From: Pseudomonadota bacterium | GTDB taxonomy: Bacteria > Pseudomonadota > Alphaproteobacteria > Rhizobiales > Xanthobacteraceae | Direction: 5' to 3' | Assembly (NCBI GenBank): GCA_023388935.1 | Contig: JAEWFG010000102.1 | Coordinates: 1 to 31,132, forward strand | Length of the DNA stretch: 31,132 nucleotides | Part shown: one piece after another, positions 25,305 to 31,132 of the stretch | How the letters are laid out: each line of letters begins with the position of its first letter | Numbering within the stretch: the stretch's first letter is position 1 | Translations under genes and position numbers: made by a program | The notes under the pieces: model-generated | What the model was told of the DNA's origin: nothing | What the model saw: only the letters and a program-made list of their open reading frames with translations | Database searches by the model: none

Positions 25305-26162
25305 ATGAGCGCTACATCGTCCCAGTCCCGCCTCTCAAATCAGACGATATCTGATTTCGGGGATCAATGGCGACGCTATACTGACAACGAGGGGTACTAC
25401 GGGGACCTGGGCATCCTAAAGGGAACCTTCGAGCCCCTACTCAGGCTAGAGGACCTGGATGGGAAGCGCGTTGCGGAGATCGGCAGCGGTACGGGGCGCA
25501 TTGTAAAAATGCTCCTCGAGGCGGGAGCGAAAGAGGTCACGGCGATAGAACCGTCGGCTGCTTTCGAGGTGCTGAAGCGCAATCTCTCGGACGATGCAGA
25601 TCGAGTAGTGCTTCTGAATAGAGCGGGACACGAAATTCCCAGGGAAGGTGCATACGATTTTGTCGTCTCGATCGGCGTCATTCACCATATCCCGGATCCC
25701 GATCCCGTCATCGCCGCGTCGCTGGATGCGCTACGCCCGGGCGGGAAGATGGTTGTCTGGCTCTATGGACGGGAAGGCAGCGGCGTCATCGTAGCCGGCA
25801 TTCGTATGTTGCGTGCCGTGACCACTCGACTTCCACATTTTTTCGTAGCAGCGATCGCGCGCATGCTGTCGCTGGCGCTTGACGTCTATATGTGCGCCTG
25901 CCGCCTCATGCCCGGGTTGCCACTGCGTGACTACGTGAAAAACGTGCTCCGCCGGTTTTCGCGTTCGAAGCGCTATCTGGTGATATACGATCAACTGAGG
26001 CCTGCGTATGCAAAGTATTATTGCGAGGCCGAGGCGCGCGCCCTGCTGGAATCGAACGGCTTTGCCGACGTCCAAACGCACTTCCGTTACGGATACAGTT
26101 GGACGGTGGTCGGGACCAGGGCGGCGAATGCTGCATGCGTTCGCCGCGCGAGCGGGACGTGA
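25305..26162 (+). CDS. Class I SAM-dependent methyltransferase
   Basis: A 285-residue methyltransferase with an N-terminal FGDQWRRYTDNEGYYGDLG segment, seen in methyltransferases of surface-glycan clusters. Motif I VAEIGSGTGRIVKML (56-70) follows, then AIEPSAAFEVL and VSIGVIHHIPDPDPVI, then LRPGGKMVVWLYG. A less hydrophilic stretch (about 165-205) may contact membrane or a partner. Divergent from the leftward methyltransferase with 206 nt between them; followed after 93 nt by the membrane protein gene. Codon use and base composition look less GC-rich than the Liv operons, in line with acquired DNA. Confidence 0.85.
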   Translation: MSATSSQSRLSNQTISDFGDQWRRYTDNEGYYGDLGILKGTFEPLLRLEDLDGKRVAEIGSGTGRIVKMLLEAGAKEVTAIEPSAAFEVLKRNLSDDADRVVLLNRAGHEIPREGAYDFVVSIGVIHHIPDPDPVIAASLDALRPGGKMVVWLYGREGSGVIVAGIRMLRAVTTRLPHFFVAAIARMLSLALDVYMCACRLMPGLPLRDYVKNVLRRFSRSKRYLVIYDQLRPAYAKYYCEAEARALLESNGFADVQTHFRYGYSWTVVGTRAANAACVRRASGT

Positions 26163-26172
26163 AGTCCCTGAA

Positions 26173-26225
26173 TTGCGCAATACCACCATTCATTGCATAG
26201 CTCTGCGCTATCGCGACTTCAACCG
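26173..26225. repeat. Copy B of a paired upstream repeat
   Basis: TTGCGC (26173), ATTGCATAGCT (26192) and TCAACCG (from 26219) recur with the spacing of copy A at 25155. It lies 31-83 nt upstream of the GT-C-like gene, where a promoter element would sit. Confidence 0.5.
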
Positions 26226-26255
26226 TGGCGCGGATTCGGCGCTCAGGAAAACTCC

Positions 26256-27935
26256 ATGCGTTCTCGAAGTTTAGTAGGTGTGCTGGTCGCGTTTGGCGTC
26301 CTGCTGATCTGGCTCTACACCTTCCGGCAACGACTTCCCTATATGGACCAGATTCCTGTATTTGACGCCGACGTCACTACCGCCGCGGCAAACATGTGGG
26401 CCCGGATCTGGTGGGACGAGGGGGCGCGCAATTTGTGGCTCTCTACCCCGCGAGCGCCTCTTTCCATCGAAACGCCAACGCTTGCCGCGCGCACGCTCTA
26501 CGAGTCGTGGCCGCCGGGCGCCTTTATTCCGATTTATTTCGCAGCAGCCTTTCTTGGTTTGGAGCCAAGCGTTCCGCTGGTGAACTGGGTCAACACCATT
26601 CTGCACGGCTTGATAGCTCTGGCCGCCGCCTTTATCGCTTTCAATCTCGCGCTGCAAAACCGCCTCAGCAGCGCTAGCAGCGGGTTGATTGCGGTTGCTG
26701 TTGCATTTCCGATCCTGCTCTCGCGAGGTCTGATCTACTCGTTTTCGCAGATCTACGACGTTGTGACCGCTGTCCTGATATACACCACGATCTTCCTTCT
26801 GCTCGAGGTGCTGTTCTACGGCGCCACGACGCAACGCGACAAATGGATCATTACCGCCCTGCAGTTAGTTACGATCTGCTGCGCGTTCTTTGTTGACTGG
26901 CTATCCTACACATTGTTCGCATTCTGGATCGTCAGCCGCGTAGTCGCCGGGTATCTGGACATCGAACCGCGCATGACGTCGCGCCGACTGGTCGGCCTTG
27001 CGCTGCTGCCGGTCTGCAGTTTTTCGACGTACTTGATCTGGCGCATCTTTGCTCCCGGTTCGCTCGCGAATACCGAAGGCTTGGCGTATTCACTGTGGCA
27101 GCTTGGCTCGAAGATTCTGCAACGGATGAACCTGACCAGCGATTCGCCAATAGACGGTTTTGCCAAGGTCTTCTTCCAAAGCATGCATCAGGACTATTAT
27201 TCGCAGTATGCGTTTCCGCTGATTGCCGTGTCTGCGCTGGTGACCCTGGCATTGCTCGTCGTCTCGTTCCGCCGGACCGATGGTCCCTCCGAGCGACGGT
27301 CCATCTTTGCGGCGATGTCGATTCTGGCGCTGGTCACCATTCCGTTCTATCTACATATGATCGTGTTCTATCAGCATACGTTCATTCACCGATGGGCGAT
27401 CACGAAGGCGATGTTCGCCTACGCGCTGATTCCATTTGCTCTGTTGCCGATCGGGGTGTTTGTGCTGGTCCGGCAGCAGCTTGGCCAGTCCAAGGCTTCC
27501 TTCCAGGGGTCTGGCCTTGTGGTGATCGGCCTGCTCTTGGCCATCTGCGCGCTTTGCTATGCCGTGTATGTGACGCGCTACGACAGCTACCCCTTGATGG
27601 GACGCGTCGACCGCAATACTTACCTTATGTGGGACGATATCGGCCGCAACACGGTTTACAAGGATGTCGTCGTATCCCCGGCTCTCGAAGCCAGGCCGAT
27701 CTCAGTGCAGGTGGGAACGGCTTACAAGCTCGTTCATCACGCCGACAATTTTGCAGACGTCGATGAAGTCGTGGCGCGTGTGTGCGGCGATTTCAATGTC
27801 GTCGTCGCGTTGCCGAAAGGCAGCCAGCCCGGCGAGTTTGCGTCGCGTGAGCCTGCGCAAGTGATCGATACCGGCCGAATTCGATTGCTGCGATTTGCTT
27901 CATATCAGGGAAAGGCCGTCGATTGTCCACGCTAG
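26256..27935 (+). CDS. Polytopic membrane protein, GT-C-like
   Basis: A 559-residue membrane protein with about ten hydrophobic segments, starting at residues 5-22. The first periplasmic loop contains paired acids (PVFDADVTTAAANMW, Asp37 and Asp39) and an ESWPPGAFIPIYFAA segment (83-97). That order (acidic pair in loop 1, then a YPPG-like turn before helix 2) is what GT-C glycosyltransferases using polyprenyl-linked sugars show. The C-terminal approximately 110 residues are soluble and likely periplasmic. I do not recognise an exact family, so GT-C is an inference. The ATG at 26256 has AGGA upstream; an earlier TTG frame to 26193 runs through the repeat. Natural partner of the GT2 at 22719. 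Confidence 0.7.
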   Translation: MRSRSLVGVLVAFGVLLIWLYTFRQRLPYMDQIPVFDADVTTAAANMWARIWWDEGARNLWLSTPRAPLSIETPTLAARTLYESWPPGAFIPIYFAAAFLGLEPSVPLVNWVNTILHGLIALAAAFIAFNLALQNRLSSASSGLIAVAVAFPILLSRGLIYSFSQIYDVVTAVLIYTTIFLLLEVLFYGATTQRDKWIITALQLVTICCAFFVDWLSYTLFAFWIVSRVVAGYLDIEPRMTSRRLVGLALLPVCSFSTYLIWRIFAPGSLANTEGLAYSLWQLGSKILQRMNLTSDSPIDGFAKVFFQSMHQDYYSQYAFPLIAVSALVTLALLVVSFRRTDGPSERRSIFAAMSILALVTIPFYLHMIVFYQHTFIHRWAITKAMFAYALIPFALLPIGVFVLVRQQLGQSKASFQGSGLVVIGLLLAICALCYAVYVTRYDSYPLMGRVDRNTYLMWDDIGRNTVYKDVVVSPALEARPISVQVGTAYKLVHHADNFADVDEVVARVCGDFNVVVALPKGSQPGEFASREPAQVIDTGRIRLLRFASYQGKAVDCPR

Positions 27936-28025
27936 TCCATTGTAGGTATCCGTGTCGCCAGCTATCGTGGGCGCGAATGCGTCATCGTTTGTGCCACCTC
28001 CCGCAGTTCTAATCCGATCCAGCTC

Positions 28026-29957
28026 ATGTGCGGTATCGCCGGTATCTTAAATCTCGACGGCCGGGACGTCGATCCGGCTGTCCTGGCACGGATGACCGGT
28101 GTGCTAGCGCATCGTGGCCCTGATGCAGGCGAAACGTGGCATGGCGGCGCAGTCGGCTTTGGGCATCGGCGCTTGGCCATTCGCGATCTAACCACGGCCG
28201 GCCGACAGCCGATGAGTGATCGCGGCGGCCGGATCACCGTGACCTATAACGGAGAGATCTACAACGAAGCGGAATTGCGTGCTGAACTCGAACGTGATTT
28301 TGGCGTGATGTTTCGTTCGCATTGCGACACGGAAATCTTGCCGGCGGGCTATCTTGCCTGGGGTGAGGATTTGTTTTCCCGCCTCGAAGGAATCTTCGCG
28401 ATCGGACTTTGGGACGCGGCGACGAGGCGCCTGATCCTTGCGCGCGACTCGATCGGAACCAAGCCGTTGTTCTTCTCGCAGGTGGGGACGATCGTTCGCT
28501 TCGCCAGCGAGATCAAAGGGCTGCTCGCCGATCCCGCGCACCCACGCGAGATGGATCTGGAAGGGCTCCACCGCTTCTTCGCGATGGGCTATGTCGGGCC
28601 GACCTCGACGACAATGCGGCACATTCGCCAGGTTGAGCCGGGTTCGATCGTGGTCTATCAGAACGGCAGCGAGACATCGCAGCGATTCTGGAAACCGCGC
28701 CGGACCAGGGACTTTCGGAGCCTCGACGAGGCCGTCGAGGCGTTCTTGCCGCTGTTCGATCAGGTCGTCGGCGACCAGTTGGTCAGCGATGTGCCGGTCG
28801 GAATCCTGCAGAGCGGCGGCATCGACAGCTCGATGGTAGCCTATTCGGTCGCAAAGCGCGGCAAGTTCCCGTTAGTCACCGCTGCGTTCGCCGAGCAGTC
28901 CCACGATGAAACAGAGATTGCCTCGATGGTGGCGCGGCAGACCGCGCTGCCGCACCAGATCGTACCGGTGAGCGAGGATCCGTTTCCCGACGCGACGCTT
29001 GCCCGTGTCGTGCACCATTTCGACGGCCAGGTAGCGGACGAAGCCGCCGGACCGCTGCTACTATTGACCGCCGAGCTTCGCCGTAATTCCACGGTGGCGC
29101 TTTCCGGGGACGGTGCCGACGAATTCTTCGGCGGCTACTCGACCTACCGGGCTTCGCGGCTGGCCGAACGCTTCGGCAACATGATCCCTGGGCCTGTGGC
29201 GAGAACCGCGGGCAGGTGGTCCTACGCCTCGTCGGGGGCGAACGAGACGCGGTTGCCGGTGACCGCGCTGCTGTCCCGCTTTCTCCTGGGCGTCGCCTCC
29301 GGCGGCGCCTATGCCCATGCCGAATGGCGGCGCTATGTCCCGGAATTTCTCATTCCGAGGCTGTATGGATCGGCGCTGCGCCACCTCGCGGAGCAAAGCC
29401 CTATGGCGGGCTATCGGGCTGCGATCGAGCAAGCCGACGGCCCCACACCTCTGGATCGATGCCTGATCGCGGACCAGACCTATCACCTGCCGACCGGTCT
29501 ATTGATGAAGACGGACGCGATGAGCATGGCGAACGGAGTCGAGATCCGCGTGCCGTTTCTCGACCGGCGGATCATGGAATTTTCCGGTCGCTGCGCCCTC
29601 GATCTGCTGGTGCCGCCGCGCGGGCCGAGCAAGCCGCTGTTGCGCAACGCGTTGCGCAGAAAGGGCGCGGCGGCGAAGATCAGCGATGCGCCGAAGCGGG
29701 GGTTCAATAATCCGCTGGCCGGATTGCTGCGCGGTTCGCTGCGTCCGCTGTGCGAAGATGCGTTCGAGCGCTCGCGCGGCATTTTCGAGCCCTATCTTGA
29801 GCCCGACACGATCCGCGAACTGTGGCGGGATCACGCTGACAGAAAATTCAATCACGCTTACGCGCTATGGCCGCTGCTGACATTTGCGCTCTACCGATCC
29901 GGCCTGGAAGGCGTTCAGTTGCGCGGAGCGCGGGCAGAGCCCCTCAGCACTTCGTAG
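28026..29957 (+). CDS. Asparagine synthase (glutamine-hydrolysing) homologue, AsnB type
   Basis: A 643-residue two-domain amidotransferase. The N-terminal class II glutaminase starts MCGIAGIL with the nucleophile Cys2 and has RGPDAGETW, RLAIRDL and YNGEIYN. The C-terminal synthetase has the PP-loop SGGIDSS (263-269), then ALSGDGADEFFGGY and MKTDAMSMANGVEIRVPFLD. All catalytic features are intact. Such AsnB copies in glycan or natural-product clusters often amidate a sugar acid or other carboxylate instead of aspartate; with the GT2, GT-C-like and methyltransferase neighbours an amidated uronic acid is a fair guess. The start is fixed by Cys2; ribosome site weak. Its 3' end is overlapped by a truncated phage-type gene. 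Confidence 0.9.
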   Translation: MCGIAGILNLDGRDVDPAVLARMTGVLAHRGPDAGETWHGGAVGFGHRRLAIRDLTTAGRQPMSDRGGRITVTYNGEIYNEAELRAELERDFGVMFRSHCDTEILPAGYLAWGEDLFSRLEGIFAIGLWDAATRRLILARDSIGTKPLFFSQVGTIVRFASEIKGLLADPAHPREMDLEGLHRFFAMGYVGPTSTTMRHIRQVEPGSIVVYQNGSETSQRFWKPRRTRDFRSLDEAVEAFLPLFDQVVGDQLVSDVPVGILQSGGIDSSMVAYSVAKRGKFPLVTAAFAEQSHDETEIASMVARQTALPHQIVPVSEDPFPDATLARVVHHFDGQVADEAAGPLLLLTAELRRNSTVALSGDGADEFFGGYSTYRASRLAERFGNMIPGPVARTAGRWSYASSGANETRLPVTALLSRFLLGVASGGAYAHAEWRRYVPEFLIPRLYGSALRHLAEQSPMAGYRAAIEQADGPTPLDRCLIADQTYHLPTGLLMKTDAMSMANGVEIRVPFLDRRIMEFSGRCALDLLVPPRGPSKPLLRNALRRKGAAAKISDAPKRGFNNPLAGLLRGSLRPLCEDAFERSRGIFEPYLEPDTIRELWRDHADRKFNHAYALWPLLTFALYRSGLEGVQLRGARAEPLSTS

Positions 29958-30130
29958 TCCAAAGCGGGAATTTGGCGGGGAGACCTTCCGGCTTGCGGAA
30001 TAAGTTCTCGGAGGACGTCATGCAGGCCTTCGCGGCGGATTGGGCCGCTGGCGGGCCTGAGGCGATCGAGCGGGTGAGATTGACGGATCCGAGCACATAT
30101 ACGCGGGTTGGTCAGCTGGAAGGCCAATAG
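29951..30130 (+). pseudogene. DUF5681-type phage gene remnant
   Basis: The frame reads VQSGNLAGRPSGLRNKFSED, then VMQAFAADWAAGGPEAIERV and RLTDPSTYTRVG. This matches the start of DUF5681 proteins (QSGNPAGRPKGSRNK...DW..HG...I..VR..DP..YL.VV), usually found beside phage terminase genes. The normal N-terminus is missing because the frame enters from the end of the asparagine synthase gene, and the protein stops early (LEGQ). Truncated at both ends. Confidence 0.65.
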
Positions 30131-30583
30131 GCGCTCGTCGAAAGATCTCTGAAGCTCCTGGCTGAGATTCCATCTGATCTCCAACATGAGTGGCTTAGAG
30201 AGAAGGGAATCTGCATCGCTCCAAGAGCATTGAGCAGTTGATTGAGGAGGGCCTCGTAAAACCCGAACCGGCGGCCACTCTGGAGTTTGGTGTGCACTTC
30301 AATGTTGAAATTCGATTCAATCGGTTAGTCCCCTCCGTTGAGATTGAATTCGTACGTGACTGGGACGGTGCACAGGTAGTGGTTGCGATAACGAGAAGCC
30401 GGAGGCAAGGCACTTGGTCAACACCGCCTTTCAGCTCGCAGCTGGATTTACTCAGCACACTCTGCCCGCCGTGGGATTGGTCGTTCGCAACATGGTTTGC
30501 CCGTCATCGATCCATACGCTCAAGGCAATCAACCAGTTCTTAGCGGACCAGTTTCGATTTCACGAGAGTCGGAGGCCAGCCTG
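30131..30583. other. AT-richer stretch with an unrecognised frame
   Basis: Visibly lower in GC than the rest of the window. One plus-strand frame (30238-30543, from a TTG) gives about 101 residues beginning IEEGLVKPEPAATLEFG and FNVEIRFNRLVPSVEIEFVR, which looks protein-like, then becomes Arg/Ser-rich and loses that character. No ATG start or ribosome site supports it and I recognise no family. It may be a decayed gene of the integrated element. Confidence 0.35.
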
Positions 30584-30762
30584 ATGTCTCGCGGCGCCAG
30601 ACTTTCAAGCAGGATGATGTCACCAAGGCCGATAAGGGCACGGTGGCAGCCGGCTTGGCCGTAACGCGCGTGGAGATCGACAAGAATGGCAAGACCGTCG
30701 TGTTCACCGGCCAGGGCGGGGAGGTCACCACAGGCAACGAGTGGGACACGGTAGCGTCATGA
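30584..30762 (+). pseudogene. Small element-associated gene with apparent frameshift
   Basis: An ATG at 30584 stands 8 nt behind a perfect GGAGG (30571-30575), but its frame is not the coding one. The protein-like frame, one base off, reads RRQTFKQDDVTKADKGTVAA, then GLAVTRVEIDKNGKTVVFTG to NEWDTVAS and a stop at 30760-30762, overlapping the integrase ATG (ATGA). One missing base in CGCGGCGCC (about 30590-30598) would restore a 59-residue protein starting MSR. I recognise the type (FKQxDVTRA...RVEID..G) as a small protein common next to rhizobial integrases, function unknown. Sequencing error in a GC run is the alternative. Confidence 0.6.
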
Positions 30763-31132
30763 AGCATCGGCTTCCTAAATATACCCACCATTTCGTCGAC
30801 CAAGACGGCACGCCGCGATTCTATCTTCGCGTACCCGGCCGAAAGCGTGTCCCGCTGCGTGGCTTGCCCTGGTCGCCAGAATTCATGGAGGCCAGAGAGA
30901 AGGCGCTGAACGCCAACTGGGAAGCCGCTCCCATTGGTGCAAGCCGCACCGTCGCCGGCACCGTCAACGCTGCCCTGATCAGCTACTACCAGTCGACCGC
31001 GTTCGACTCGCTTGCCAAGACCACTCAAGAGAACCGCCGGGCAATCCTGGAGCGGTTCCGGAATGAGCATGGCGATAAGCGGATTGCGTTGATGCACAAG
31101 CAGGCGATGCAGAACATCATCAACGCCAGGAA
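30759..31132 (+). CDS. Tyrosine recombinase/integrase, N-terminal part (runs off window)
   Basis: The first 124 residues of an open frame that reaches the right edge. MKHRLPKYTHHFVDQDGTPR and FYLRVPGRKRVPLRGLPWSP give the arm-type N-terminus. YYQSTAFDSLAKTTQENRRAILERF with RNEHGDKRIALMHKQAM after it is the SAM-like core-binding domain of phage integrases. The catalytic Arg/His/Tyr domain lies beyond the window. The start at 30759 overlaps the stop of the preceding small gene by 4 nt. The integrase reads outward from the remnants, so the bulk of the element may lie to the right. Confidence 0.85.
   Translation, partial: MKHRLPKYTHHFVDQDGTPRFYLRVPGRKRVPLRGLPWSPEFMEAREKALNANWEAAPIGASRTVAGTVNAALISYYQSTAFDSLAKTTQENRRAILERFRNEHGDKRIALMHKQAMQNIINAR

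Noticed and set aside
23579..26162. Three methyltransferase genes as a tandem duplication
   Set aside because: Motif I and flanks differ in all three (EIGIGHG, DLACGSG, EIGSGTG) and the N-termini are unrelated, so they are separate families.
30195..30458. 87-residue minus-strand frame in the AT-richer stretch
   Set aside because: No motif or ribosome site, and the opposite strand frame is more protein-like.
31000..31132. Search for a tRNA gene as integration target
   Set aside because: No TPsiC-arm or acceptor-stem pattern was found near the integrase or elsewhere in the window.

Overview
The window looks like part of a Bradyrhizobium-type chromosome (Alphaproteobacteria, Rhizobiales). Basis: high-GC coding sequence, two complete HAAT/Liv-type ABC importers each next to acyl-CoA or C1 enzymes, several palindromic intergenic elements of the kind scattered through Bradyrhizobium genomes, and protein sequences that read as rhizobial. 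This assignment rests on recognition, not on a database search. No tRNA, rRNA or CRISPR array was found.

Left part (about 1-10170). A leftward block holds livG, a long-chain-type acyl-CoA synthetase, livH, livM, a periplasmic binding protein, livF and then a PaaK-like ligase. It reads as an uptake-and-activate module for a carboxylic acid, probably aromatic or fatty. One gene of the AGE sugar epimerase/isomerase family sits on the opposite strand between livF and the PaaK-like gene. A Crp/Fnr-type regulator is divergent from livG and is the natural candidate regulator.

Middle (10173-20849). This part is ordinary core-like sequence: an MFS exporter, a HemD-like protein, PurU (formyl-THF deformylase) and a small lipoprotein. 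A second, rightward Liv operon follows (binding protein, livH, livM, livG, livF) and ends with a short MetE-type methionine synthase. A good -35/-10 pair overlapped by a TTTGTAC/GTACAAA palindrome lies 250 bp upstream of it.

Right part (20850-31132) is accessory. It starts with strong hairpin repeats and a scrapyard: a caspase-TPR gene broken by two single-base deletions, whose 5' end is joined to a remnant of an SRAP (YedK/HMCES-like) gene, then a scrap of an IS1182-type transposase. Next comes a glycan-type cluster: a GT2 polyprenyl-phosphate-sugar synthase-like protein, three SAM methyltransferases, a polytopic GT-C-like membrane protein and a glutamine-hydrolysing asparagine synthase homologue. 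Together these suggest a lipid-carrier-linked, methylated and perhaps amidated surface sugar. A truncated DUF5681 phage-type gene overlaps the 3' end of the asparagine synthase gene. After it come an AT-richer stretch, a small gene with an apparent frameshift, and the 5' part of a tyrosine integrase running off the right edge. The right end is therefore the border of an integrated element.
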